From the NCBI RefSeq assembly GCF_024586915.1, contig NZ_JANBVS010000020.1:1-64000 (forward strand): a DNA stretch of 64,000 nt, in the 5' to 3' direction. The notes under the pieces were generated by a model, which did no database searches, had not been told where the DNA came from, and was given only the letters and a program-made list of their open reading frames with translations. This DNA comes from Bradyrhizobium sp. SRS-191 (lineage in GTDB: Bacteria > Pseudomonadota > Alphaproteobacteria > Rhizobiales > Xanthobacteraceae). Position 1 is the stretch's first letter; every line of letters starts with the position of its first letter. The position numbers and the translations under genes were made by a program. This document shows, piece after piece, positions 16,405 to 25,322 of the stretch.

Positions 16405-17208
16405 TCAATGCCCGCCGCGGGCGAAGATCTCGTAGAAGCCGAGCACGATCTCGCAGGCGATCAGGATGACGACGATGACCTCGAGCCGCAGCGAGCGCTT
16501 GGTATCGATGATGTCGGCGAGCGCGGTCGCGGTCTCGGCGATCACGGCGAGCTTGCGATTGAGCGTCTCCTCGCGCTCCTTCAGCTCATACTCGTCCTCG
16601 AGCCGGGCATAGAGCCGCTCGAGATCGGGCCGGTCCCACAGCACGTCCGGCTTCTCGCCGACGGCGACGCGGCCGGAGACGCGGTGCTGCACCAGGAGCG
16701 CCGCGCCGAGCAGCTTGAGCATCGCGACCCGGCTCTTCGACGTCCGTCCGAGCGAGGCCAGCTCGCGCGCGAACGGCTCGATCGTGTCGAACACGGCTGC
16801 GATCTCGCGTTCGCTGCGGCCGAGCACGACGCTCTTGGCGAGCGCATCGGCGACGATGAGCAGCCGCTCCAAGGACAACTCCTTGACCAGAATCGGACCG
16901 CCGACCGGGATCGGCTCCTCGGATTCGCGCGCGACCTGGACCTTGGCCGTCTCTTCCTCATGCGGGGTGATCGGGCCGAACAGCCGCGGACCCAACTGAT
17001 CGAGGAAGTTGATCTCCTCGGCGACGCTGAGGCCGATGAACACGACGACACCGTAGCGGAAGACCACGGCGATCCCGGTCTCGCCGATGCGAACCGCGAG
17101 CGGGGTGGCCGACAGCACCTGGCCTTCGAAGCCGGCGGTATTGATGCGGTCCGCGATCTGCAGGGCGCGGGCGGCGAGTTGGGGGACAGGCGGGGTATCG
17201 GCACTCAT
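16405..17208 (-). CDS. RMD1/YagE (DUF155) family protein, 267 aa
   Basis: The protein matches the RMD1/DUF155 family: a soluble N-terminal domain with GVVVFIGLSVAEEINFLDQL, a conserved central region with LSLERLLIVADALAKSVVLG, and a single C-terminal membrane helix (LRLEVIVVILIACEIVLGFY). Family members occur from bacteria to mitochondria (yeast Rmd1, human RMND1). The mitochondrial forms are tied to translation or cell division; the bacterial role is not established. It is likely anchored to the inner membrane by its tail. It is divergent from the DUF3095 gene and shows no operon partner. Confidence 0.85.
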   Translation of the reverse strand: MSADTPPVPQLAARALQIADRINTAGFEGQVLSATPLAVRIGETGIAVVFRYGVVVFIGLSVAEEINFLDQLGPRLFGPITPHEEETAKVQVARESEEPIPVGGPILVKELSLERLLIVADALAKSVVLGRSEREIAAVFDTIEPFARELASLGRTSKSRVAMLKLLGAALLVQHRVSGRVAVGEKPDVLWDRPDLERLYARLEDEYELKEREETLNRKLAVIAETATALADIIDTKRSLRLEVIVVILIACEIVLGFYEIFARGGH

Positions 17209-17338
17209 GAGGCAACGCTAGCACGTCGAACCCGACGGAACGATAACACGCGCTGCCTGGTGTTCCCCGGCTGAACTCGCTTGACAGGAATGATCGTAGC
17301 TCCGCATGGAAGGTGCATTCCGGACGGATGGCCTCGCG

Positions 17339-18487
17339 ATGTCGAAGATCAGCGCTGCAGACTATTATGCCTCGATCCCCGTCTTTCGCGGCTTCTCGCG
17401 GCTTATGGATCCCGCGCTGTACAAGCGCGTGCCTGAGGATTGGCTGATCGGCACGGCTGATATCGTCGAATCGACCAAAGCGATTGCGGACAAGCGCTAC
17501 AAGGCGGTCAACATGGCCGGGGCGGCGATCATCGCCGCGGTCACCAATGCTCTGGAAGGACGCGAATTCCCGTTCGTGTTCGGCGGCGACGGCGCGAGCT
17601 TCGCGGTCGGACCTGACGATGCCGCGGCGGCCCGCGAGGCCCTCGCCTCCACGGCGCGCTGGGTCAGCGACGACCTTGGGCTGGCGATGCGCGTCGCGCT
17701 GATCCCGGTCAGCGCGATCCGGGCCGCGGGCCATGACGTGCGCGTGGCGCGCTACGGTCCGTCGGCCAACCTGTCCTACGCGATGTTCGCCGGCGGCGGG
17801 ATCGGCTGGGCCGAGGCTGCGATGAAGCGCGGCGAGTTCGCCATTGCGCCGGCGCCGCCCGGGACGCAGCCGGATCTGTCCGGTCTGTCCTGCCGGTTCG
17901 AGGAGATGCCGTCGGCGCGCGGCCTGATCCTGTCGGTGCTGGTGCTGCCGGTCGCGGGCGCCGAGCCGCAGGCCTATCGCCGCGTCATCGAGGACATCAT
18001 CACGCTGACGGAGCGCAGTCCCGAGGCGGGGCGGCCGGTGCCCCCCGGCGGGCCGGCGCTGCAATGGCCGCCGCAAGGCTTGGGCTACGAAGTTCGCACG
18101 TCACGAGGCCCGGGCGTCGTACGCTGGGTCCGCGTCCTCGGGCGGACGCTGTTCGTCTATGCCATCATGCGCTTCGGCATCAGCATCGGCGGCTTCGTGC
18201 CCGATGTCTATCGGCAGCAGATCGTCGAGAACTCGGACTTCCGGAAATATGACGATGCTCTGCGGATGATCCTCGACTGTACCGAGGATCTCGCGAAGGA
18301 GCTGGAACGGCGCCTCAGCGAGGCCGCGTCACGCGGGCTGGTGCGTTACGGCCTGCATCGGCAGGCCTCGGCGATGATGACCTGCTTCACGCCATCGGCC
18401 ATTCGTCCCGACCACGTGCACTTCATCGACGGCGCGCAAGGCGGCTATGCCTCGGCGGCGACCGCGCTCAAGACCGCGGTCGCCTGA
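17339..18487 (+). CDS. DUF3095 protein with nucleotide-cyclase-like motifs, 382 aa
   Basis: This fits the DUF3095 family, which has no known function. Two short motifs look like class III nucleotide cyclase metal sites: IGTADIVESTKAIADKRYKA, where Asp precedes a Ser/Thr-containing helix, and FPFVFGGDGASFAV, which has the GGDG turn. The spacing between them (about 50 residues) is compatible with a cyclase/GGDEF-like palm fold. The C-terminal ~180 residues contain a hydrophobic helix (TLFVYAIMRFGISIGGFV) and end with a segment DHVHFIDGAQGGYASAA. Whether it makes a nucleotide signal is speculative. Starts at 17306 or 17339 are both possible; I prefer MSKISAADYY. Confidence 0.75.
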   Translation: MSKISAADYYASIPVFRGFSRLMDPALYKRVPEDWLIGTADIVESTKAIADKRYKAVNMAGAAIIAAVTNALEGREFPFVFGGDGASFAVGPDDAAAAREALASTARWVSDDLGLAMRVALIPVSAIRAAGHDVRVARYGPSANLSYAMFAGGGIGWAEAAMKRGEFAIAPAPPGTQPDLSGLSCRFEEMPSARGLILSVLVLPVAGAEPQAYRRVIEDIITLTERSPEAGRPVPPGGPALQWPPQGLGYEVRTSRGPGVVRWVRVLGRTLFVYAIMRFGISIGGFVPDVYRQQIVENSDFRKYDDALRMILDCTEDLAKELERRLSEAASRGLVRYGLHRQASAMMTCFTPSAIRPDHVHFIDGAQGGYASAATALKTAVA

Positions 18488-18493
18488 CGGCGC

Positions 18494-18928
18494 TCAGCGC
18501 GCGCGGGTCCAGGTCTCGCCGCCGCACATCGCGCCGACGCAGCCTTCGACCTTCAGCGTGTCCGGGCCGGACACCGAGATGTGGCTGGTGTAGCTCTGGC
18601 CGTCATCGGCGTTGTAGATCTTGCCGGACCATTTGTTCGGTCCGTCCGGCTGCACGCCTTCGAACAGCTGCAGCCCGATGATCGGGCGGTTGGCGAGGGC
18701 GCGATTGGGGTTCTTGCTGTCGACCGCCGGCTTGCCGGTGTCGGTGTCCATCGGCTCCTTCAGCCACACGACGGTGCCGCACAGATTGGCGCCGCATTTG
18801 GCAACCTTGATCCTGGCGTCGCCGGCCTGGGTCAGCCAGGTGCCGGTCGGATCATCGGCGGCCAGGGCCGGCTGTGCGATCACCATGGTCGCGAGTGCGA
18901 GACCAGCCAGACGCAATTTCCAAATCAT
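18494..18928 (-). CDS. Exported DUF2147 protein, 144 aa
   Basis: A clear Sec signal peptide (MIWKLRLAGLALATMVIAQP, cleaved after ALA) precedes a lipocalin-like DUF2147 domain beginning DPTGTWLTQAGDARIKVAKC. Six cysteines in the mature part (CGANLCG, EGCVGAMCGG) could form disulfides in the periplasm. Family members bind small hydrophobic ligands or are of unknown function. It is convergent with the DUF3095 gene and its stop lies seven bases after that gene's end. Confidence 0.85.
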   Translation of the reverse strand: MIWKLRLAGLALATMVIAQPALAADDPTGTWLTQAGDARIKVAKCGANLCGTVVWLKEPMDTDTGKPAVDSKNPNRALANRPIIGLQLFEGVQPDGPNKWSGKIYNADDGQSYTSHISVSGPDTLKVEGCVGAMCGGETWTRAR

Positions 18929-20431
18929 CTTACCCCCCGTTCAAGCCGCGCTTCCATAACAGCAAACCGCGCGGTTGCAATCGGCAGAGCTGCGGTTGTC
19001 CCAAGCGTCGTCATCACGATCAGGTGCATGGGCGATGGGCTGTCTCAATTCCTTGCGCGGTTGTCTCATGACGCCGGATCAGGTCCCGGCTGTAGCGACA
19101 ACCACCGCCGTCGTCCCGGCCTCGAGCCGGGACCCATACCACCAGGGAGCAGTTCGAGGCACGCTGGTGAGTGGCACTTTGCTCCTCACACCCGTCACGG
19201 AGTATGGATCCCGGATCTGCACCGCGCCGCGCTGCGCGCGTCACGGCTTGTCCGGGACGACAGCGGAGGATGAGGCGCGTTTCCATGTCGACAAACTCTG
19301 CCGTCGTCCCGGCGAACGCCGGACCCATAACCACAGGGAGTGGTTTGAGGCAGGCTGTTCATGACCAGTTCGCGCCTCACGACCGCTGCGGAGTATGGGT
19401 CCCGGATCGGCGCATCGCCGCGCTGACGCGCGTCGATGCTGGTCCGCGACGACGGCGTTGGGTGTGGTGGATTTACGGCTCAAACAGCAAAGTAAAGGAG
19501 TGGGGCCACGCAACCACAGTCTCGCGGCACGTCATGCCCGAGGTCTGCGTTCAGTTCGTCCCTCGCAAACAGCGCAGAGGGCGCAGGGAATGCCGGGTGA
19601 CAGCCTCACCCATGGCCCGCCTGCGAAAAAAATGCAGGCGGCAGGTACCACAGGCAAAGCCGAAACACGCCGGCATTCCCTGCGCGGTGGTCTTCACGCT
19701 TATACGCAGTCTCCCTGGTGCGCCGGCTTGTTGGCCACCATTCGCGACGACGCGCTCTCACGCGCCGCGCGGGACACCAGCTTCGGGGTGTCAGGACGCT
19801 GCGACTTCACGTCCGCAAGCGATCGTTCGTCCGCGCCTTCGTCGAGAAGACGCTGCGATCTCTCGCGGCCACCGCATCCCCGCCTCGCGTGTCGTGACGA
19901 TCGCGCGCTACGCCCCTACTGCAGTGAGGCGGGATGCGGGGAGTTGATCATGATTTTTGGAAATACGCAAGAAGATTATTTTTTTCGGAATTCGCGTTTT
20001 TGTGAGCCAGTGGGCAGTGAAGCCCGGCCGGCGCTTGCAGCAGCGGTGCGCTCCCTCTCCCCGTTCTTCACGGGGAGAGGGCTGGGGTGAGGGGCAACGG
20101 AACGGGTAGTGTGCGTGAAGAAGTCTTAGATTCCAGGTTCTGAGCTAAGTTGAAAAAGTTGGGGCGGGGGCTCCTGCATGCACTTCCCGTGTGGCCTGCC
20201 CCTCACCCCGACCCTCTCCCCGTGAAGAACGGGGAGAGGGAGTGCACTGCCCGTGCCGCGCGCTCCGCTGTCGTCCCGGCCTTGAGCCGGGACCCATACT
20301 CCGCGGCGGTCGTGATGGGCAAAAGGCTAATTGTCAGCGTGCCTCAAACTTCTCCCTGGGGGTATGCATCCCGGATCGGCGCGCGCGTGCCGCGCGCTTG
20401 TCCGGGACGACTCGTGGAGGGAGAAGCGGCC
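18929..20431. repeat. Repeat-filled spacer, 1.5 kb, no supported gene
   Basis: Several palindromic elements of the 'gtcgtcccggc...gccgggacccata' type lie at about 19110-19140, 19198-19268, 19302-19342, 19390-19455, 20270-20320 and 20359-20413, in both orientations. Two copies of the 'ccctctccccgttcttcac' type face each other at 20041-20096 and 20195-20245. The dispersed structured repeat (copy 2) occupies about 19510-19700 and possibly continues to 19960. Open frames here are low-complexity and overlap in all frames, so I call none of them a gene. Confidence 0.75.
19510..19700 (-). repeat. Dispersed structured repeat, copy 2
   Basis: On the minus strand this aligns with 1-181. The outer stem is a perfect 16-bp inverted repeat (19581-19596 with 19670-19685). 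The inner hairpin is CCGCCTGC (19617-19624) with GCAGGCGG (19634-19641), and the third hairpin is CCCTC/GAGGG near 19560-19581. Relative to copy 1, two stem pairs change on both sides (A-T to G-C and T-A to G-C) and one goes from A-T to G-T, so pairing is conserved. Confidence 0.65.
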
Positions 20432-20965
20432 TCACCACGGCAGGCCGCAGAGGTCGATGGTTCCGCGGGTCGGCGCGGTGCGCTTCACGTCGTGCACCAT
20501 CGCCGACAGTGTGTCGAAGCGGATGCGGCCTTTGTCGGGCTGCTCGGCGTAGACGTCGCCGTCGAACGGAATGAAGCCGCGGGCGCCGTAGAAGGCGATG
20601 CGATCAGGTGCGCAGAACAGGAGGGCGTAGTTGATGGAATCCTCGTGCCGCAGGGTCTGGACCGCCGCGTTCAGCCCCACCGTGGCCAGTCCGCGATTGC
20701 GCATGTCGGCGCGCGTCAAAACGCCGCCGATGCCGGCGATGTTGACGTCCTGTCCGTTCCATTTCACCAGGCGGCGATAGATGCCGACATGGCAGAGCAC
20801 CTCGCCGGCCTCATCCTGCACCAGGACGCGCAGGTCGGCATGCGCAAATGTGATACCGGCCCAGGGTAGGGTGGCCACGACCTTGGGCGGCCAGATCGCA
20901 TCATAAAGAGGCTTCGCCAGCGGCCATCCGGCGTCGGCATTCAACACATCGATCTCGATGCTCAT
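20432..20965 (-). CDS. GNAT-family N-acetyltransferase, 177 aa
   Basis: A GCN5-like acetyltransferase core is visible. The acetyl-CoA-binding motif A reads IAGIGGVLTRADMRNRGLAT, with the R-x-x-G-x-G/A pattern as RNRGLA, and motif B reads CAPDRIAFYGARGFIPFDG, ending with the usual 'fYgrlGF' turn. The substrate is unknown. The preceding ATG (MMSIEI) is one codon upstream; either may be used. It is a single gene, separated from sodB by a short divergent promoter region. Confidence 0.85.
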   Translation of the reverse strand: MSIEIDVLNADAGWPLAKPLYDAIWPPKVVATLPWAGITFAHADLRVLVQDEAGEVLCHVGIYRRLVKWNGQDVNIAGIGGVLTRADMRNRGLATVGLNAAVQTLRHEDSINYALLFCAPDRIAFYGARGFIPFDGDVYAEQPDKGRIRFDTLSAMVHDVKRTAPTRGTIDLCGLPW

Positions 20966-21018
20966 CAAAACGGCTCGCTTTTTCCAGAATCACGGTGTTT
21001 TACGGCTTGGGAACCTTC

Positions 21019-21029
21019 TATAAGGAGGT
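21019..21029 (+). promoter_or_regulatory. TATAAG/AAGGAGGT element 41 bases upstream of sodB
   Basis: TATAAGGAGGT at 21019-21029 contains both a -10-like TATAAG and a full anti-16S complement. No start codon lies at ribosome-binding distance, so I read it as a promoter -10 region with a chance GGAGG, or as a standby ribosome site for sodB (ATG at 21071). Confidence 0.3.
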
Positions 21030-21070
21030 CCCGTTAAATCCCGTCTTCCCACAAGTTGCGGAACCGACCC

Positions 21071-21670
21071 ATGACATTTACGCTCCCCCCTCTGCCTTAC
21101 GCCTACGAAGCCCTCGGCCCCTACATGTCCAAGGAGACGCTCGAGTACCACCACGACAAGCATCACCAGGCCTATGTGACCAACGGCAACAATGCGATCA
21201 AGGGGACCGAATTCGAAGGCAAGTCCCTCGAGGAGATCGTCAAGGGCTCGTTCGGCAAGAACCCCGCCGTGTTCAACAATGCCGGCCAGCACTTCAACCA
21301 TATCCATTTCTGGTCGTGGATGAAGCCGAACGGTGGCGGCTCCAAGCTGCCGGGCGCCCTGGAGAAGAAGATCAACGAGGACCTCGGCGGCTTCGAGAAG
21401 TTCAAGACCGACTTCGCCGCCGCCGGCGTCGGCCAGTTCGGCTCGGGCTGGTGCTGGCTCTCTGTCAAGAACGGCAAGCTGGAGATTTCCAAGACCGCCA
21501 ACGGCGAGAATCCGCTGGTGTACGGCGCAACCCCGATCCTCGGCTGCGACGTCTGGGAGCACTCCTACTACATCGACTATCGCAATCGCCGTCCCGACTA
21601 TCTCAAGGCGTTCGTCGAGAACCTCATCAATTGGGAATATGTCGAAGAGCTCTACAGCAAGGCTGTCTGA
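21071..21670 (+). CDS. sodB: Iron/manganese superoxide dismutase, 199 aa
   Basis: This enzyme dismutates superoxide in the cytoplasm. The predicted metal ligands are His27 (LEYHHDKHH), His77 (FNHIHFW), Asp160 and His164 (CDVWEHSYYIDY). Gln73 in the N-terminal domain, four residues before His77, is the iron-type arrangement. There is no signal peptide. Length is normal. The ATG at 21071 (MTFTLPPLPYAYEAL) matches family N-termini; a TTG at 21056 is less likely. A strong intrinsic terminator follows. Confidence 0.95.
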   Translation: MTFTLPPLPYAYEALGPYMSKETLEYHHDKHHQAYVTNGNNAIKGTEFEGKSLEEIVKGSFGKNPAVFNNAGQHFNHIHFWSWMKPNGGGSKLPGALEKKINEDLGGFEKFKTDFAAAGVGQFGSGWCWLSVKNGKLEISKTANGENPLVYGATPILGCDVWEHSYYIDYRNRRPDYLKAFVENLINWEYVEELYSKAV

Positions 21671-21690
21671 TCTGACGTGATCGACAGGGA

Positions 21691-21727
21691 AGGGCGGTGA
21701 GCTCAGAGCTCGCCGCCCTTTTTCTTT
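21691..21727 (+). terminator. Rho-independent terminator of sodB
   Basis: A 14-bp stem (21691-21704 with 21706-21719, one G-T pair) closes on a tight loop and is followed by TTTTTCTTT. It begins 20 bases after the sodB stop codon. Confidence 0.85.
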
Positions 21728-21847
21728 GACGTTGATGTGACGAGGGCCGTTCTTGCCAGGAGGAGATGGCTACGGCAAAAGTTTTGGCTGTTGCGGGGAA
21801 GAGGGCAGGGCATTCGTTCTCTCGATGCCTTGTAGGGGTGAGGGTCG

Positions 21848-22234
21848 GTGAATCAGCTGTTCGGATATTTTCTCGTCTTCTTCGGCGGCGGCTGCGGGGC
21901 TTCGATCCGGCATGCGGTCAACATGGCGAGCGCGCGGGCGCTCGGCACGGACTTCCCATGGGGCACTTTCATCATCAACATCACCGGCTCGACGGTGATG
22001 GGATTGATCGCCGGCTACCTGACATTCAAGGGCGGCGCGACCCAGCACTGGCGGCTGTTCCTGATGACCGGCATCCTCGGCGGCTACACGACGTTCTCCG
22101 CGTTCTCGCTGGACACCGCACTGCTGTATGAGCGCGGCGCGCTGGGACTAGCCGCGCTTTATGTGGTGGGCTCGGTGGGGATCTCGATTGCCGGCCTGTT
22201 CGCGGGGCTGGCGCTGGTGCGGGTGTTGAGCTGA
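21848..22234 (+). CDS. crcB: Fluoride channel CrcB/Fluc, 128 aa
   Basis: This small four-helix membrane protein forms dimeric fluoride channels in the inner membrane. Family motifs are all present: GGGCGASIRHAVN, GTFIINITGSTVMG with the pore Asn, and TGILGGYTTFSAFS with the Phe-box and the sodium-binding turn. It starts with GTG at 21848. I found no convincing fluoride riboswitch upstream. It is monocistronic, between sodB and a large inverted repeat. Confidence 0.93.
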   Translation: MNQLFGYFLVFFGGGCGASIRHAVNMASARALGTDFPWGTFIINITGSTVMGLIAGYLTFKGGATQHWRLFLMTGILGGYTTFSAFSLDTALLYERGALGLAALYVVGSVGISIAGLFAGLALVRVLS

Positions 22235-22284
22235 CGGATCGACAGCCCCTTTAGCAAAGGCTGAAACGGCACGTTTTGCTTGGC

Positions 22285-22413
22285 CCCTGGATCGCTTCGC
22301 TGCGCTCGCGATGACGGAGGTCGTGGCGACGCCCGGTGCCCGCCTAACCCGTGATTGTGGCACACCGCCCGAACCTTGCTCCGTCATCGCGAGCGCAGCG
22401 AAGCGATCCAGGG
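22285..22413. repeat. 35-bp perfect inverted repeat between crcB and the zinc operon
   Basis: The arms 22285-22319 and 22379-22413 are exact reverse complements (start CCCTGGATCGCTTCG) with a 59-base spacer. The same 'tcattgcgagcgaagcga' type sequence recurs near 48905 and 49150. It could form a long hairpin at the end of the crcB transcript. Confidence 0.8.
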
Positions 22414-22495
22414 CCCAAGGAGAAAGCCTGCGCGATTTCGGGCTACTCTCCCATATCGCACGGTCCAATCGCCACTTTCCTGCGGTGGACAGGGG

Positions 22496-22516
22496 TGATG
22501 TTATAATGTAACATTA
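22496..22516. promoter_or_regulatory. Zur box of the zinc uptake operon
   Basis: TGATGTTA-TAATG-TAACATTA is an interrupted palindrome resembling alphaproteobacterial Zur sites. It overlaps a TATAAT hexamer (22502-22507) and ends 7 bases before the first start codon at 22524, so zinc-loaded Zur would block the promoter. Confidence 0.75.
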
Positions 22517-22523
22517 TGACGAA

Positions 22524-22745
22524 ATGACCCAGTCTGCCCTTCAGAGCCCCGGCCACAGCCATGCGCATGGCGCGCAGGGGCATGGCCACAATCACGCGCA
22601 TGGCCACAGTCATGGCCCCGCGACGCCGCATCCGGCGCAGCCGGCGCCGTGGTCGATCCTGCGCATGCCCGTGACCGTCCGGCTCGGCGCCGCGCTGGCC
22701 GCGAGCGCCGTGCTCTGGGTGATCGTCATCCTGGCAATGCGGTGA
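22524..22745 (+). CDS. His-rich small membrane protein, 73 aa
   Basis: The first ~40 residues contain about ten histidines in HGH/HSH/HAH patterns (HSHAHGAQGHGHNHAHGHSH), a likely zinc-binding stretch. One membrane helix follows (VRLGAALAASAVLWVIVILA) near the C-terminus. It is the first gene behind the Zur box and ends two bases before znuC, so it is part of the zinc-uptake operon. A role as a zinc buffer or chaperone at the membrane is inferred. There is almost no leader and no clear Shine-Dalgarno sequence. Confidence 0.75.
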   Translation: MTQSALQSPGHSHAHGAQGHGHNHAHGHSHGPATPHPAQPAPWSILRMPVTVRLGAALAASAVLWVIVILAMR

Positions 22746-22747
22746 GG

Positions 22748-23502
<755 letters not shown>

Positions 23503-23506
<4 letters not shown>

Positions 23507-24375
23507 TGCTGCGCGAGGTGCTGTTCGCTCCGTTCTCGGATTTCGAGTTCATGCGCCGGGCGCTTGCCGCCGTGATCGCGCTTTCGCTTGGCTCCGGTCC
23601 GATCGGCGTGTTCCTGATGCTCCGGCGCATGAGCCTCGTTGGTGATGCCATGGCGCACGCGATCCTGCCGGGCGCCGCCATCGGCTTCCTGCTCTCGGGC
23701 CTCAACCTGTTCGCGATGACGACCGGCGGCCTCGTCGCCGGCTTTGCGGTGGCGCTGCTGTCGGGCCTGGTGTCGCGCTCGACCGGACTGAAGGAAGACG
23801 CCTCGCTCGCGACCTTCTATCTGGCCTCGCTGGCGCTCGGCGTCACCATCGTCTCGGTCAAGGGCACCAATATCGACCTGCTGCACGTGCTGTTCGGCAA
23901 CATCCTGGCGATGGACGATCCGACCCTGCTGATGGTCGCGACCAACGCCACCATCACGCTGGTCGTGCTCGCGGTGATCTATCGTCCCCTGGTGGTCGAG
24001 AGCGTCGATCCCTTGTTCCTGCGCACGGTGAGTCGCGCCGGCGCACCGGCGCATCTGATCTTTCTCGGCCTGATCGTGGTCAATTTGGTCAACGGCTTCC
24101 AGGCGCTCGGCACCTTGCTTGCGGTCGGACTGATGATCCTGCCGGCGGGCATCGCGCGGTTCTGGTCGCGCGACGTCACGCCGATGATCTGCATCGCGGT
24201 CACGTCAGCCATCGTCTCCGGCTATGTCGGCCTCGTGCTGTCGTTTCAGACCCGCATTCCCTCGGGTCCGGCGATCATCCTGGTCGCGTCGCTGCTCTAT
24301 CTCGGCTCGGTTCTGTTCGGACGCGTGGGCGGCGTGCTTCCGCAACTGTTTCCGGGACGCCATCTCGAAGCCTGA
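23503..24375 (+). CDS. znuB: Zinc ABC transporter permease, 290 aa
   Basis: This ABC-3 family inner-membrane permease has about eight to nine hydrophobic segments. Family stretches include GVFLMLRRMSLVGDAMAHAI near the N-terminus, with the conserved 'slvGDalaHailPG', and NGFQALGTLLAVGLMILPAG in the second half. Its ATG overlaps the znuC stop. Length is typical. It forms the membrane channel for ZnuA-delivered metal. Confidence 0.92.
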
Positions 24376-24385
24376 AGTGCATGCC

Positions 24386-25261
24386 ATGAAACGATTGCTG
24401 TCCGCCCTGATCCTGCTTTGCAGCGCTCTCGCGCTCTCGCCCGCGTCGGCTGAGACCCGGCTGAGCGTCATCACCAGCTTTTCTATCCTTGCCGATTTCG
24501 TCCGCCAGGTCGGCGGCGACAAGGTCGAGGTGACCTCGCTGGTCGGCCCCGACAGCGACGTGCATGTCTACACGCCGACGCCGCACGACGCGAAGGAGGT
24601 CGGCGCGGCGAAGCTCCTCATCGTCAACGGCTTCGGCCTCGAAGGCTGGTTGCCGCGGCTGCAGCAGGCGTCGGGCAGCAAGGCGCCGATCATCGTGGCG
24701 ACGGCCGGCATCACGCCGCGCAAGCGCGGCCCGGATGCCGACCCGCATGCCTGGCAGTCGGTCGGCAATGCCAAGGTCTATGTGACAAACATCCGCGACG
24801 CCCTGGTCGCGGCCGACCCGGCCGATGCCGAGACGTTCAAGGCCAATGCCGAACGCTATCTCGGCGAGCTCGACCAGCTCGACCGCGAGGTCCGCGCCGA
24901 GATCGACAAGATCCCGGCCGACCGGCGCAAGGTGATCTCCACCCATGACGCCTTCGGCTATTTCGCCGATGCCTATGGCCTCGCCTTCATCGCCCCGCTC
25001 GGCGTCTCCACCGAGACCGAGCCGTCGGCCCGCGACGTCGCCGAGATCATCCGCCAGGTGAAAAAAGCCGGGATTCCCGCGGTCTTCCTGGAGAATTTCA
25101 ACGACGATCGGCTGATCGGCCGGATCGCGGCCGAGACCGGAGCCAAGATCGGCGGCACGCTGTATTCAGATGCCCTGAGCGCGCAAAACGGTCCCGTTCC
25201 CACTTACATTGCCATGGTCAGGCACAATATAAGGGCCCTGACGAGCGCGCTTGTCCGTTAG
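24386..25261 (+). CDS. znuA: Zinc ABC transporter substrate-binding protein, 291 aa
   Basis: A Sec signal peptide (MKRLLSALILLCSALALSPA, cleaved near ASA) precedes a cluster A-I metal-binding protein. Metal ligands are probably the His residues in DSDVHVYTPTP, DADPHAWQS and VISTHDAFGYFADAYG, plus an acidic residue near the C-terminus (TLYSDALS). It lacks the long His-rich loop found in enterobacterial ZnuA; that function may be covered by the His-rich first gene of the operon (inference). Ten bases separate it from znuB. Confidence 0.9.
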   Translation: MKRLLSALILLCSALALSPASAETRLSVITSFSILADFVRQVGGDKVEVTSLVGPDSDVHVYTPTPHDAKEVGAAKLLIVNGFGLEGWLPRLQQASGSKAPIIVATAGITPRKRGPDADPHAWQSVGNAKVYVTNIRDALVAADPADAETFKANAERYLGELDQLDREVRAEIDKIPADRRKVISTHDAFGYFADAYGLAFIAPLGVSTETEPSARDVAEIIRQVKKAGIPAVFLENFNDDRLIGRIAAETGAKIGGTLYSDALSAQNGPVPTYIAMVRHNIRALTSALVR

Positions 25262-25322
25262 GGTTTTGCCCTCGCGGCGGGGCGCTTTTGAGCCATTTTC
25301 GACGCAAGTTTTCGGAGTGCGC

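Noticed and set aside
19171..20090. Overlapping open frames of 230-258 codons in the 18.9-20.4 kb spacer
   Set aside because: They cross several palindromic repeats, overlap each other in different frames and show no protein-like pattern.
20432..20965. NodA-like acyltransferase
   Set aside because: A weak pattern likeness to NodA exists, but motif A/B are ordinary GNAT and no other nod gene or nod box is near.
21021..21029. Ribosome-binding site for an unknown leader peptide before sodB
   Set aside because: No start codon lies within 5-12 bases of this perfect Shine-Dalgarno sequence and no short frame follows.
21728..21847. Fluoride riboswitch before crcB
   Set aside because: A short GGAGATGG string is present but the rest of the crcB-motif consensus (the CTGATG and CTCC parts) is missing.
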